The notes: generated by a model not told the origin, from the letters alone. Positions 26,784 through 36,326 are shown, counted from the stretch's first letter. The stretch: 64,000 nucleotides of DNA from an uncultured Sphingomonadaceae bacterium (GCA_938050045.1 CALLJS010000006.1:92278-156277), one strand, 5' to 3'. Made by a program: numbers and translations.

Positions 26784-27455
26784 TCAACTCGATTCCGTGA
26801 CAGGTACAATCCGGATTTCGACGCGGCGATTGAGGGCGCGGCCCTCATCGGTCACATTGCTCGCGCGCGGCTGGCTCTCACCAAATCCGCGCGTTGCAAT
26901 GCGCGCCTGATTAACCCCGCGCCCCGAGAGATATTCTGCTACGCTATTGGCTCTGCGTTCGGATAATTGTTGATTATGGCTATCAGAGCCGGTTGAATCG
27001 GTGTGCCCCAACACATCAACATAGGATTGTTCAAATTCGGCAAGCGTTGTCGATACTTTATCCAATGAAGCACCAAATTGCGAATTAATGGTAGCACTAT
27101 TCACATCAAACGTGACCTCTGATGGTAAATCAAGGATTAGATTATCGCCATCGCGCACCACATTAATGCCTGTTCCAGACGTTTGCTCGCGCAATTTCTT
27201 TTCTTGATCGTCCATATAACGACCAATGCCTGCACCCGCGATAGCCCCAATGCCTGCGCCCAATAATTTTTCGCTGCGATCGTTGCGCCCGCCGATGACG
27301 TCACCTAGCAAATACCCCCCCAATGCTCCGCCTACACCACCCATCGCGGTTTTAGAAATTGATTTTTTGCCCGTTTCTGGGTTTGTAACGCAAGCCGAGA
27401 GCGCCATCATAATGCCCATGATAGAGAGCGAGGCCATTGTATTTTTTATATTCAT
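26784..27455 (-). CDS. OmpA-family lipoprotein with glycine-zipper
   Basis: A 223-residue outer-membrane lipoprotein. Lipobox LSAC with cysteine at residue 22; then a glycine-zipper segment (GGVGGALGGYLLGDVIGG and GAGIGAIAGAGIGRYMDD); then an OmpA C-terminal peptidoglycan-binding domain with TFDVNSATIN, VLGHTDSTG, LSERRANSVAEYL, ARIATRGFGESQP and LNRRVEIRI. It likely tethers the outer membrane to the wall. AGAGGAA precedes the ATG. Similar in plan to YiaD. Confidence 0.9.
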   Translation of the reverse strand: MNIKNTMASLSIMGIMMALSACVTNPETGKKSISKTAMGGVGGALGGYLLGDVIGGRNDRSEKLLGAGIGAIAGAGIGRYMDDQEKKLREQTSGTGINVVRDGDNLILDLPSEVTFDVNSATINSQFGASLDKVSTTLAEFEQSYVDVLGHTDSTGSDSHNQQLSERRANSVAEYLSGRGVNQARIATRGFGESQPRASNVTDEGRALNRRVEIRIVPVTESS

Positions 27456-27611
27456 ATAAGCATTCCTCTTATAAATAATTCCATGCTAAACTCCGCATGA
27501 CGCGCTATATCTGCACTTTTGAATATTAACGATAGATGATTGAACGGATATTCTTGTAAAATTTGCATATTCAGATAAATCACAAAATATGAAATATATT
27601 TGGTTGCCCCA

Positions 27612-28919
27612 ATGACAATTTTCCCATGGCTAGATGCCGCCATTATCATGGCCCTCATAATGCTCAATGGCGTGTTTGCAATGTCCGAACTGGCCATTGT
27701 ATCGGCGCGCACGGCCAAATTAAACGCTATGGCAGAATCTGGCAATAAAGGGGCGGCCATGGCCATAGAATTGGCCAAAGACCCTGGAAAATTTCTCTCC
27801 ACGGTTCAAATCGGCATCACTTTAATCGGTATTATTGCTGGTGCTTATTCTGGCGCAAGCCTTGGCGGCCCCGTAGCCGAGAGATTAGCCGCTCTGGGTA
27901 TGGATGATTCTTTGGCGAGCAGTTTTGGCTTTGGCCTAGTGATTGGCATCACCACCTATTTTTCATTGGTCATTGGTGAATTAGTCCCCAAACAATTTGC
28001 ACTGGTGGCGCCCGAACGTTTGGCCTCTATCATGGCGATGCCGATGCGCTGGCTTTCCATTATTGCGGCTCCATTTGTATGGATATTGGACAAATCTAGC
28101 GCGATAATATTTCGGCTATTGGGGTTGCGCAGAGACAGTAGGGTCGCATTATCGGCCGAAGAATTAAAAATGATTTTTGCTGAGGCGACATCCGAGGGCA
28201 TTATCGAAGAGCATGAGCAAAAGGTGATTGCAGGTGTTGTGCGCTTGGCCGATCGCCCAGTGCGCGAGGTGATGACGCCGCGTACCGAGGTTGATTGGAT
28301 CGCCGCTGAAGCATCGCTCGAAGATGTTAATAGAGCTTTGCTACAATCTCCGCACACGCGATTGCCCGTCGCTGAAGCAAATGTCGATAATATTATTGGC
28401 GTTGTGCAAGCCCGCGATATTATGCGATCACAGATTAAAGGCAGCACCACAAATATACGCACCCTAATGCGCCGTGCGACTATCGTCCCCGATCAATTGG
28501 ATGCTATGGATGCGCTGGAACAATTACGCAGTGCCGAGGTACCAATGCTGCTCGTTCATGATGAATATGGGCATTTCGAAGGTATCGTCACGCCCAATGA
28601 TTTACTCACCGCCATTGCGGGCGAATTTGCATCCGATAGAGATATAGGAGCAGCCCCAGAGATTATTGCGCTAAACGATGGCAGCCGCATAATTTCGGGG
28701 GCCATGTCCGCAGATAATATGTCAGAAATATTGGGCATCAACCTACCTGAGGATAGAGATTATGCTACCGTTGCTGGCCATGCGTTGCATGTTTTACGCC
28801 ACCTCCCATCCGAAGGCGAATATTTTGTCGATCAGGGCTGGCATTTTGAAATTATCGATATGGATGGACGCAAGATTGATAAATTGCGTATTTTTCAGAT
28901 TGAACCAAAAGAATCCTAA
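27612..28919 (+). CDS. CNNM / HlyC-CorC family membrane protein
   Basis: About 435 residues: an N-terminal DUF21 membrane domain (several helices, with IGELVPKQFALVAPE), two CBS domains (VREVMTPRTEVDWIA and the VVQARDIM region, then LLVHDEYGHFEGIVTPNDLL) and a C-terminal CorC_HlyC domain. Such proteins are linked to magnesium or cobalt efflux and ion balance; 'hemolysin' is an old name. The ATG at 27612 is chosen; an in-frame TTG four codons upstream is possible. Divergent from the OmpA-like gene. Confidence 0.9.
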   Translation: MTIFPWLDAAIIMALIMLNGVFAMSELAIVSARTAKLNAMAESGNKGAAMAIELAKDPGKFLSTVQIGITLIGIIAGAYSGASLGGPVAERLAALGMDDSLASSFGFGLVIGITTYFSLVIGELVPKQFALVAPERLASIMAMPMRWLSIIAAPFVWILDKSSAIIFRLLGLRRDSRVALSAEELKMIFAEATSEGIIEEHEQKVIAGVVRLADRPVREVMTPRTEVDWIAAEASLEDVNRALLQSPHTRLPVAEANVDNIIGVVQARDIMRSQIKGSTTNIRTLMRRATIVPDQLDAMDALEQLRSAEVPMLLVHDEYGHFEGIVTPNDLLTAIAGEFASDRDIGAAPEIIALNDGSRIISGAMSADNMSEILGINLPEDRDYATVAGHALHVLRHLPSEGEYFVDQGWHFEIIDMDGRKIDKLRIFQIEPKES

Positions 28920-29015
28920 GCCAAGAACAACGCCCCAAACAAAAATAAAGTTCTGAACAAAAATAAAGTCCCGCGCAAATAATATGGCTTTATAGGTCGG
29001 TAATAATAATGCCCA

Positions 29016-29122
29016 AAACCCAAGGCTAGCCCTAACAAACCCAAAGCTAGGCCCTAACAAACCCAAGGCTAGGCCTAACAAACCCAAAGCTAGGCCCTAA
29101 AAAATCCAAGGCTAGACCCTAC
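29016..29122. repeat. 21-22-bp minisatellite, five units
   Basis: Five units of the form AAACCCAA(A/G)GCTAGGCCCTAAC start at 29016, 29037, 29059, 29080 and 29101, with a decayed sixth after. Each carries CTAG, a tetranucleotide usually rare in proteobacteria. The array fills part of the 357-bp gap 28920-29276, which holds no credible gene. A pair of AACAAAAATAAAGT copies lies just before it (about 28938 and 28959). Confidence 0.9.
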
Positions 29123-29167
29123 AAAAAATCCAGAGTCAGCCTCTAGTTAGACGCGCGGACGCACCGT

Positions 29168-29258
29168 CAAAATGGCACTGAAATCTGGAAAAAAAGCTCT
29201 GTTGGCTATATTTATTGCCTCGGCAAAGCATTTTCTGCCAGAAATTTAAGCCATTTTG
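29168..29258. repeat. Imperfect inverted repeat, possible MITE remnant or hairpin RNA
   Basis: CAAAATGGC...TCTGG (29168-29188) faces CCAGA...GCCATTTTG (29238-29258): nine plus five matching bases around an unmatched middle. GC-rich bases flank both arms. No transposase or target duplication is visible, so the nature is uncertain. Confidence 0.35.
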
Positions 29259-29276
29259 GCGTGCGCAAAATTTGTC

Positions 29277-30113
29277 CTAACGTTTAATCTCTGATCCCAA
29301 AGAGCCATATTTTTTCTCAAAGCCTTTGACATCGCCTTTGCTGAGTAATTTGGCTTGGTCGACCCAATTATCGCGGCTGATACGGCCTGCAAAACTGCCA
29401 AGTTTAGAATCAACATCTCTCACATCAGCAGCCTTCCAATTGGCGATTTGATCGAATGATGTGACACCAAGCGATTTAAGCAAGCCATTTAATTTTGGCC
29501 CTACGCCTTTTAACAATTCCAAATCATTTGGAATGACGGTTGGCGTGGCTTTTTTGGCGGCTGGTTTTTTGGCGGCGGGTTTTTTGGTAGCTGGTTTTGC
29601 TGCAGCCGCCTTAGGAGCCGCTTTAGCAGCCGTCTTCTTTACCGTAGAAGCGGCCTTGGTCGCTGATTTCTTGGTGGTGCTCGCCGCTGTTTTGGCGGTT
29701 GATTTTGTTTTAGATGCCGCTGCTACGGTTGCTTTTTTCGCCGTTGCAGCGGTCTTTTTTGCTGTTTTAGGAGCACCGCTGGCGGCCTTAGCCGTTTTCT
29801 TGGTCGCGCTCGCCGCTTTTTGGGCCGTCGATCTGGTCTTTTTCGCCGTTGATGTAGCCGCGCTTTGTGTTTTTTCGATCCCTGATTTAGCCGTTGATAA
29901 GCTTGTATCCGCTGCTTTCTTTGTCACATTTACCGCACCAGAGGCCGTTTTAGTGACTGTATCTGTCGCAGAATTGATAAGGCCAGAAGCCATGCCTGCA
30001 TTATTATCATGGCTATCGGCTCCTGGTTTCGCCCATGCCCACCATGCTGTCAAAAGCCCAATCAATAGAGCTATCGCTAGCCATATCCAATTTTCTGCTA
30101 AAAATTCCATCAT
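29277..30113 (-). CDS. Membrane-anchored histone-H1-like protein with helix-hairpin-helix domain
   Basis: A 278-residue protein in three parts: one N-terminal transmembrane helix (FLAENWIWLAIALLIGLLTA), a long Lys/Ala/Thr-rich low-complexity region (about residues 60-195, many KKTA, KPAAKK and STAK units, like bacterial histone-H1 tails), and a C-terminal helix-hairpin-helix domain with DLELLKGVGPKLNGLLKSLG and SFDQIANW. The last domain is like the small HhH modules at the end of some ribosomal and predicted-nuclease proteins. The plan suggests a DNA- or RNA-binding protein tied to the membrane; this is inference. Confidence 0.75.
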   Translation of the reverse strand: MMEFLAENWIWLAIALLIGLLTAWWAWAKPGADSHDNNAGMASGLINSATDTVTKTASGAVNVTKKAADTSLSTAKSGIEKTQSAATSTAKKTRSTAQKAASATKKTAKAASGAPKTAKKTAATAKKATVAAASKTKSTAKTAASTTKKSATKAASTVKKTAAKAAPKAAAAKPATKKPAAKKPAAKKATPTVIPNDLELLKGVGPKLNGLLKSLGVTSFDQIANWKAADVRDVDSKLGSFAGRISRDNWVDQAKLLSKGDVKGFEKKYGSLGSEIKR

Positions 30114-30189
30114 TTTCTAAGTCCCCCATACTTATGATTATATTCTATCTAAATTTTATTTTTTTGATATAATTATTGTTCGCTCGCGC

Positions 30190-30237
30190 CCGCTTAATTA
30201 TTGGCCCGCTTAATTATTGGCGCACTTAATTGTTGGC
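30190..30237. repeat. 16-bp tandem repeat, three units
   Basis: CCGCTTAATTATTGGC occurs at 30190-30205 and 30206-30221, and a decayed copy at 30222-30237. The last copy overlaps the 3' end and stop codon of the small membrane-peptide gene, so the repeat has copied its stop region. Confidence 0.85.
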
Positions 30238-30321
30238 GCGATACCAAATAAGACTCCCCAAAAATAATCCTATTCCAAAAAACACCAACATACCCAACAA
30301 TGTTTCCATTAATACTGGCAT
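30226..30321 (-). CDS. 31-residue membrane peptide
   Basis: A short frame starts at the ATG 30319-30321, seven bases after a strong GGAGAG site, and encodes MPVLMETLLG, then a hydrophobic helix MLVFFGIGLFLGSLIWY and RANN. One membrane segment with charged ends is typical of real small membrane proteins. It lies between the H1-like membrane protein and an OmpA-like gene on the same strand. No known family is recognised. The good ribosome site and clean helix make it more than chance. Confidence 0.55.
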   Translation of the reverse strand: MPVLMETLLGMLVFFGIGLFLGSLIWYRANN

Positions 30322-30390
30322 AAAATCTCTCCAACTATTTGTCTAATAAAAATCGGCAACAGCCATGCAACATTGCTGTTACATTCTCAA

Positions 30391-31137
30391 TTATGAAATT
30401 ATAAATATCGTGCGGCGGTTTTTGGCATTAGCTGCTGATGTTCTAGCATTTTCCAGCGGTTTGCTGCTGCCATAGCCTTTTGCAATCACACGGTCAGCAT
30501 CCAGACCGCGCTTGATAAGTTCATCCCTTACAGAGGCTGCGCGTCCTTCTGATAGCCTCTGGTTGACATCAGCGGCACCCATTAAATCGGTATGGCCTTG
30601 CACTTCTAATTTTACACCAGCGCAGGGTTTGATAGCGGCAACAATTTCATCCAATAATCCATAGCTATTGGGTGTCACATAAGAGCTGCCCGAGCGAAAG
30701 TTGATATTTTTACCATCTGTAATGCTATTAACCCCGCTTTGGCATTTTGCTACCACAGCCTGAATCGCAGGATCATCGGTTTCATTGGCAGCAATTTCTT
30801 TTGTGTCATGGGCCGCACTGTTACGCGCCATGCTGTCATTTGCGCTATCATCAGCCCAGCGCACATTGCCAATGCCAGAAATATTTTCGGCGATAGATAA
30901 TGCTTTATTGCGTTGATCCTCTGAGACATTGCCGCTCAAAATAGCATTTCGGGTGATTGATGGATCGCGTTCAAAATCTATTGCAACGCCTTCGATACCT
31001 GCATTGGCTATTTCATATTGCGTTTTGCTCTCTAATGTATCAACAAATGATGACCCCGTAGAGCCAATAAAATGCGCCCCCAATGCCAATAAAGATGTGA
31101 CCACTGAACCGATTAAAATTTTAGTACTATTATCCAT
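30391..31137 (-). CDS. OmpA-family protein with BON-like region
   Basis: About 248 residues from the ATG at 31137, which has GGAGGGGG upstream (an earlier start would add 25 residues with no support). An N-terminal hydrophobic helix (KILIGSVVTSLLALGAHFIG) leads to a BON-like segment (GVAIDFERDPSITRNAILSG, AENISGIGNVRW) and then a C-terminal OmpA domain: INFRSGSSYVTP, LEVQGHTDLMG, LSEGRAASVRDELI, ADRVIAKGYGSSKP and KNRRTIFIIS. This layout is that of ArfA-type and other cell-wall-linked proteins. A periplasmic role is likely. Confidence 0.85.
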   Translation of the reverse strand: MDNSTKILIGSVVTSLLALGAHFIGSTGSSFVDTLESKTQYEIANAGIEGVAIDFERDPSITRNAILSGNVSEDQRNKALSIAENISGIGNVRWADDSANDSMARNSAAHDTKEIAANETDDPAIQAVVAKCQSGVNSITDGKNINFRSGSSYVTPNSYGLLDEIVAAIKPCAGVKLEVQGHTDLMGAADVNQRLSEGRAASVRDELIKRGLDADRVIAKGYGSSKPLENARTSAANAKNRRTIFIIS

Positions 31138-31154
31138 ATTTCCCCCTCCCAATA

Positions 31155-31185
31155 CAGCGAACCAATGCAGCGAACCAATGCAGCG
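31155..31185. repeat. 13-bp tandem repeat upstream of an OmpA-like gene
   Basis: CAGCGAACCAATG at 31155-31167 and 31168-31180 plus CAGCG. It lies 18 bases upstream of the OmpA-like start codon, in the probable leader. Confidence 0.8.
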
Positions 31186-31412
31186 CAACGATCGTATCAC
31201 TATGCCCATCACACAAATATTGATTCTCTCAAAGCCAGCTTAACCATAGTAAATCAAGAGTCCAGCCTGTCGGCGCAATAATCGCGTTTTGAGATAGGAT
31301 TTTAACCATGGCCCAAGATTATAAGCGGATATGTTCCGCTATGATACAAATTGCGGCTGTTATTGGGTCACGCGCAAATATGAATATGCATCATCAAGGT
31401 CTAAAATTAGGC

Positions 31413-33233
31413 TTATTGCGCGTTTAGCGAGGCAATATCTGCTAATTCTAAAAATTCTTGCCGCCAAAAAATATCCTGATTGCCCGCAAGCTTTGAAATA
31501 TCAGCAAAGCTATAATCGCCCAAATATGTATCACCGCGCAATTTTTGGCCAAATGCCCCCACGGCAACAGCGAATGCCATATCACCGCTTGGTGCTTTCA
31601 AATCCTGCATTGCCTCGGCAAATAACGGATATTCTATCAACGATGATATATCGCTATCGGGCAATTTATAGCGTAGTTTTAAGAAACCCATTTCCCCATT
31701 ATGCGCCAATTTTACCTTAGCTTCATTGGCTTGATAACGGCGTTGCGAAGCCCAGCCTTCGCCGCCCGCTGGAACAATCTCATACAAAGCGGTGACTTGG
31801 TGCGATGCGCCAATATCGCCTGCATCGACCTTATCATTGTTAAAATCTTCTTCGGCTAACGCACGGTTCTCATAACCGATGAGACGATATTGTGACACAT
31901 AGGCTGGATTAAATTCAAGCTGCAATTTCACATCTTTGGCGATGGTGAATAGCGTCGAACTCAGCTCTTCTTTCATCACCTTTTTCGCTTCTAATGCGCT
32001 ATCGATAGTGGCATAATTACCATTACCGACATTAGCAATGCCTTCCATTATCTCTTCGCGATAATTGCCTTGGCCATAACCCAGCATCGTCAGTGTAACG
32101 CCGCTCTCGCGCTCTTTGGCGACAATATCTTTGAGCTGATCGGTATCCGAAGTCCCCACATTAAAATCGCCATCGGTGGTCATGATGATACGGTTTATGG
32201 CATCCTTATCATAATTGCTGCGAGCCACATTATAGGCCATTTTCAGAGCATCGCCGCCCGCCGTTGATCCTCTGGCCACCATACAAGAGAGCGCAGCTTT
32301 GATATGCGCTTTATTTGATGTGGGTTTGAGCAATGTCCCCACCGTGCCCGAATAGACCACAATCGATACACGATCATCATCGCGTAATTGCTGAGAGAGC
32401 GTCAATAATGTTTGCTTAACCAATGGCAATTTATCTTGGCTGTTCATCGAACCAGAGACATCGACCAAAAATACCAAATTGGCCGATGGCCGCTCGGCTC
32501 GATCAATATCATAACCGCGCAATCCAATGCGCAATAATTGCGTATCCTTATTCCACGGCGTTTGCGCCATATCGGTGGTCACGCTGAACGGTATTTTGCG
32601 ATTTTTGGGCAGCGGATAATCATAGCGGAAATAATTAATCATCTCTTCGCTGCGCACAGCGGCCTTGGGCGGCATTTGCCCTTTATTTAGGAACCTGCGC
32701 ACATTGCTATAGCTGCCCGTATCGACATCAACGCTGAATGTAGAAACAGGGGTTTCGGTAACGCGCTTGATGCGCGCAACCGCTTCGCCCGCATATTGTT
32801 CACCATTCTTAGGCGGGAGTAATATTGGACGCGGATAGCGATGCTTGGGAAAGGGCAGTGTCGCGATATTCTCTTTGGCCAGGGTTGATAGGTCGGTAGC
32901 ATCTGCTGCTACTGAGGTCGATGCTGATACTTGAGAGAGTGATGATTGTGATCTATTCACTCTGTTTCCCGTAACCACAGCAGGTGCAGATTGCGCCGAT
33001 GACGGCGGTGTTGCTCCCGAAGCTGGAGCCGCGTTTTTTACGCGCGGATTGCGGGCAAAGGATGCGGTAAAAGGCTGAGTTCGACTATCAAATATCCTGC
33101 AATTAACGGGGCTATCTTGCGGTGCAGCACTGCGATTAACCTGCTGCGGTTGCGCCAATAATGGTGCGCTCAATGATGCTATCACTAGCCCAAAACAGGC
33201 AAAGCTTGCTATAATCTTTGAATATATCTGCAT
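31413..33233 (-). CDS. Exported von Willebrand factor A domain protein (YfbK-like)
   Basis: A 606-residue exported protein. Signal peptide of about 28 residues (ending SAPLLAQ); a low-complexity region; the YfbK N-terminal module (TPVSTFSVDVDTGSYSNVRRF, MINYFRYDYP); a VWA domain with the MIDAS motif VFLVDVSGSM and later TTDGDFNVG; and a C-terminal DUF3520-like region (ALYEIVPAGG, LKLRYKLPDSD). Members bind metal-dependent ligands; the partner is unknown. GGGAG precedes the ATG. Confidence 0.88.
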   Translation of the reverse strand: MQIYSKIIASFACFGLVIASLSAPLLAQPQQVNRSAAPQDSPVNCRIFDSRTQPFTASFARNPRVKNAAPASGATPPSSAQSAPAVVTGNRVNRSQSSLSQVSASTSVAADATDLSTLAKENIATLPFPKHRYPRPILLPPKNGEQYAGEAVARIKRVTETPVSTFSVDVDTGSYSNVRRFLNKGQMPPKAAVRSEEMINYFRYDYPLPKNRKIPFSVTTDMAQTPWNKDTQLLRIGLRGYDIDRAERPSANLVFLVDVSGSMNSQDKLPLVKQTLLTLSQQLRDDDRVSIVVYSGTVGTLLKPTSNKAHIKAALSCMVARGSTAGGDALKMAYNVARSNYDKDAINRIIMTTDGDFNVGTSDTDQLKDIVAKERESGVTLTMLGYGQGNYREEIMEGIANVGNGNYATIDSALEAKKVMKEELSSTLFTIAKDVKLQLEFNPAYVSQYRLIGYENRALAEEDFNNDKVDAGDIGASHQVTALYEIVPAGGEGWASQRRYQANEAKVKLAHNGEMGFLKLRYKLPDSDISSLIEYPLFAEAMQDLKAPSGDMAFAVAVGAFGQKLRGDTYLGDYSFADISKLAGNQDIFWRQEFLELADIASLNAQ

Positions 33234-33313
33234 ATCACTCCCGTCAATATCCCAGAAAAATCACACAAGGGATATGACTAGAATATGAATGAAATATAAT
33301 TGCTAAGAATATA

Positions 33314-34636
33314 TCAGCCGCTTTCAGCCTCGCGCGCGATTTCCCGATGGCCAATATCGCGGCGATAAAATCCGCTTGGAAAATCAATTTTATCAATCGC
33401 GGCATAGACGCTTTTTTGCGCGGCTGTGACGCTCTCTCCCATTGCTGTCACATTTAATACGCGCCCGCCATTGGCCAACAATGCACCATCTTTGATCGCC
33501 GTGCCTGCATGAAAAATCTGCACATCGACATTTTGCGCACCCAAATCAATCGCGCCGCCTTTTTCAGGGGATGCTGGATAGCCTTTGGCGGCCATCACCA
33601 CGGTCATCGCGCTTTGGTTAGAAAATTCCATGGCTTCATCTGCGCCCAATGCACCATCGGCAATGCGTTTTAGCAAAGCCGCGAAATCCCCATGATAGCG
33701 CATCATTAATACTTGGCATTCAGGATCGCCAAAGCGGCAATTATATTCAATCAACTTCGGCCCATCTTCGGTCAGCATCAGCCCCGCATATAACACCCCA
33801 TTATAGGGCATGCCCTCGGCAGCCATAGCTTTCACCGTCGGTTCGATAATATCGCGCATCACCCTATCTTCGAGCGATGGCGTCAAAACTGGCGCTGGCG
33901 AATAAGCCCCCATGCCGCCTGTATTGGGCCCTATGTCCCCCTCGCCCACACGCTTATGGTCTTGCGCGCTGCCAAAGCGCATGATATTTTTCCCATCGGT
34001 CAGGGCAAAAAAGCTGGCCTCCTCCCCGTGCATAAATTCTTCTATGACGACCTGCGCGCCAGCATCCCCAAATCCGCCGCTAAACATCTCTTCAATCGCC
34101 GCCTCTGCATCTTCGCGCGATTCGGCAATGATAACGCCCTTGCCCGCGGCCAATCCATCAGCCTTTATCACCACAGGGATTTGGAAATCATCCAAGGCGG
34201 CTAGGGCTGAGGCTTTATCATATAAATGCGCATAGCCAGCGGTCGGGATATTGGCTTTATCGCAAATCGATTTGGTAAAGGCTTTTGAACCTTCTAATTG
34301 CGCCGCTGCTTTATCGGGGCCAAACACTGATATATCAGCAGCCCGCAAATCATCGGCAAGTCCAGCTACTAAGGGGGCTTCGGGTCCTATCACCACCAAG
34401 TCAATCGCATGGCTTTGGCAAAATTCGGCAATGGCAGCATGGTCAGTAATCGTCACATCAATAGTCTGGGCCACCTCGGCCATGCCTGGATTACTGGGCG
34501 CGGCATATAAATTATTTGCGCCTAAATTATTTGTGCCTAAATTATTTGCGCCTAAATTATTTACAGTGGGGGATTGCGCGATTTTCCATGCCAGTGCATG
34601 TTCGCGTCCGCCAGAACCAATGAGCAGGATATTCAT
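33314..34636 (-). CDS. purD: Phosphoribosylamine--glycine ligase
   Basis: PurD joins glycine to phosphoribosylamine in purine synthesis. About 440 residues: [18 protein letters not shown] at the start, [16 protein letters not shown], the ATP-grasp core ([32 protein letters not shown]), [14 protein letters not shown] and RFGDPECQ. Start at the ATG 34634-34636, with AGGGA upstream. This ATG overlaps the xseA ATG on the other strand. A 15-bp repeat (34509-34563) inserts NNLG(A/T) units just before LYAAPSNPG, where other PurD proteins have a short loop. Confidence 0.96.
   Translation of the reverse strand: MNILLIGSGGREHALAWKIAQSPTVNNLGANNLGTNNLGANNLYAAPSNPGMAEVAQTIDVTITDHAAIAEFCQSHAIDLVVIGPEAPLVAGLADDLRAADISVFGPDKAAAQLEGSKAFTKSICDKANIPTAGYAHLYDKASALAALDDFQIPVVIKADGLAAGKGVIIAESREDAEAAIEEMFSGGFGDAGAQVVIEEFMHGEEASFFALTDGKNIMRFGSAQDHKRVGEGDIGPNTGGMGAYSPAPVLTPSLEDRVMRDIIEPTVKAMAAEGMPYNGVLYAGLMLTEDGPKLIEYNCRFGDPECQVLMMRYHGDFAALLKRIADGALGADEAMEFSNQSAMTVVMAAKGYPASPEKGGAIDLGAQNVDVQIFHAGTAIKDGALLANGGRVLNVTAMGESVTAAQKSVYAAIDKIDFPSGFYRRDIGHREIAREAESG
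34509..34563 (-). repeat. 15-bp tandem repeat inside purD
   Basis: Three full units (34509, 34524, 34539) and ten bases of a fourth. Only one base differs among full units. In the purD frame they read [15 protein letters not shown] and NNL. The frame is kept. Confidence 0.9.
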
Positions 34637-36281
34637 GAGCGATTCCCTATTTGATAAAAAAGCTGCCAATAGTGTTAATGATTCAAGCCTAGTAGCGCAG
34701 CAAAAGGCAGGCGACAATGCCCAAGAATTATCTGTGTCCGAAATTTCTTCCTCGCTCAAAAAAATGGTCGAAGATCGTTTTGGTTATGTCAAAATTAGGG
34801 GGGAATTATCGGGCTTCAAACGCGCTGCATCGGGCCATTGTTATTTTGGGCTAAAGGACGATAAAGCATTGATTGATGGCGTGATGTGGAAAGGCAATGC
34901 TGGCAAATTGCCCTTTGCTGCCGAAGATGGCCTCGAAATTGTCGCGAGCGGCAAAGTCACCACCTATCCTGGACGTTCCAAATATCAAATAGTGGTCGAT
35001 AGCATGGCTTTGGCGGGCGAAGGCGCGCTCATGGCTTTGTTTGAAAAGATTAAAGCGCGCCTTGAGACCGAGGGATTATTCAATCCAGCGCGCCGCAAAA
35101 AACTGCCCTATTTACCGCGCACCATTGGTATAGTGACATCCCCCACAGGATCGGTCATCCGCGATATGCTGCATAGATTGTCCGACCGCTGCCCAAGCCA
35201 TGTCATTATTTGGCCGACCATCGTCCAAGGCGAGGGCAGCGCGGCCAAAATAGCCGCCGCGATTAGAGGCTTTAATGCCATAGACGGCGGTGCGATTAGC
35301 CGGCCCGATTTGCTCATTGTGGCGCGCGGAGGCGGTTCGATTGAGGATTTATGGGCTTTTAACGAAGAAGAAGTCGTGCGCGCTGTTGCTGCATCAGACA
35401 TCCCTATCATATCGGCGGTGGGCCATGAGACCGATACCACATTATGCGATTATGCAGCAGATTTGCGCGCTCCAACACCTAGTGCTGCGGCGGAAATGGC
35501 CGTGCCGGTGCGCGATGATTTGCTCTATAGCGTAGGCGCATATGGCCAGCGCGCCGATGCTATCATTAGGCGTATGATTGCATTAGGCCGCGAGCGCATA
35601 GAAACGCAAAGCCGTTTGATGCCAAAATTATCGGAAATTACCGCCCCCCACCAACAACGCGCCGATGAATATGGCGAACGTTTGAAACAGGCACTCAAAA
35701 ATCATATTGGCAAGTCTGAAGTGCGCTTGGCGGGCCCATCGAGCAGCTTAAATCCGCAAATTTTGCACCGATTATCCGCCGACAAACAACGGCAATTAGA
35801 TGCGCTGCGTCTATCCTCAAAAACAGTCAATAACGGCATAGAAAGCCGCAAACAAAAGTTAGAATCTTTGCGCTTTGGGCCCAATTTGCTGCGCTCCGCA
35901 TTGGATAATCGCCAGCTAAGATTGAACACGCAAAACCTGTCTGTAGCGATGATTGAGCGCGGATTGGACAATGGCCAGAAACGGCTTGATTCATTATGGC
36001 GGTTGGCTGATAATTTGCATCCTGATAGGCCGCTATCCATGGGTTTTGCGCGTATCACCAATAAAAATGATAGCACATTAACAAGTGCCAATGCCGTGCG
36101 GCAAGCGCAGCATATATATCTGCATTTCAGCGATGGCAAAGTCGAAGCTATCACACAGGAGAGCAGTCTTGGCGATGCCAATAGCCCCAAGCAAAATAAA
36201 GCGTCGGATATGCCGCCCGCTAAAATCAAACAATCCGTAAAGCCTAAAATATCGGATAATCAGGCTGATTTGTTCAAATAA
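34635..36281 (+). CDS. xseA: Exodeoxyribonuclease VII large subunit
   Basis: About 548 residues. OB-fold N-terminal domain ([40 protein letters not shown]) and the catalytic core ([85 protein letters not shown], quoted in parts), then a coiled-coil tail. It degrades single-stranded DNA with XseB. Start at ATG 34635 (MSDS), with AGCAGGAT upstream. A reading frame continues 128 codons upstream only as antisense of purD and is rejected. Confidence 0.95.
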   Translation: MSDSLFDKKAANSVNDSSLVAQQKAGDNAQELSVSEISSSLKKMVEDRFGYVKIRGELSGFKRAASGHCYFGLKDDKALIDGVMWKGNAGKLPFAAEDGLEIVASGKVTTYPGRSKYQIVVDSMALAGEGALMALFEKIKARLETEGLFNPARRKKLPYLPRTIGIVTSPTGSVIRDMLHRLSDRCPSHVIIWPTIVQGEGSAAKIAAAIRGFNAIDGGAISRPDLLIVARGGGSIEDLWAFNEEEVVRAVAASDIPIISAVGHETDTTLCDYAADLRAPTPSAAAEMAVPVRDDLLYSVGAYGQRADAIIRRMIALGRERIETQSRLMPKLSEITAPHQQRADEYGERLKQALKNHIGKSEVRLAGPSSSLNPQILHRLSADKQRQLDALRLSSKTVNNGIESRKQKLESLRFGPNLLRSALDNRQLRLNTQNLSVAMIERGLDNGQKRLDSLWRLADNLHPDRPLSMGFARITNKNDSTLTSANAVRQAQHIYLHFSDGKVEAITQESSLGDANSPKQNKASDMPPAKIKQSVKPKISDNQADLFK

Positions 36282-36326
36282 GCATATCATTAGCGACAGA
36301 TACATTGAAATTTAGATGTAAATTTT

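Noticed and set aside
28794..29087. A minus-strand open frame with LGLLG-like repeats
   Set aside because: It covers the minisatellite and the opposite strand of the CorC-type gene end; no start signal or conserved domain.
29461..30120. An Ala/Val-rich open frame on the + strand
   Set aside because: It is antisense to the Lys/Ala-rich region of the H1-like protein and arises from its biased codons.
31308..31427. A 39-codon open frame with a weak AGGA site
   Set aside because: It overlaps the end of the VWA gene in antisense, has no clear helix or domain, and a chance frame of this length is common.
34251..34634. 128-codon N-terminal extension of xseA
   Set aside because: It runs antisense through purD and is not part of XseA; the MSDS start has its own ribosome site and fits the family.
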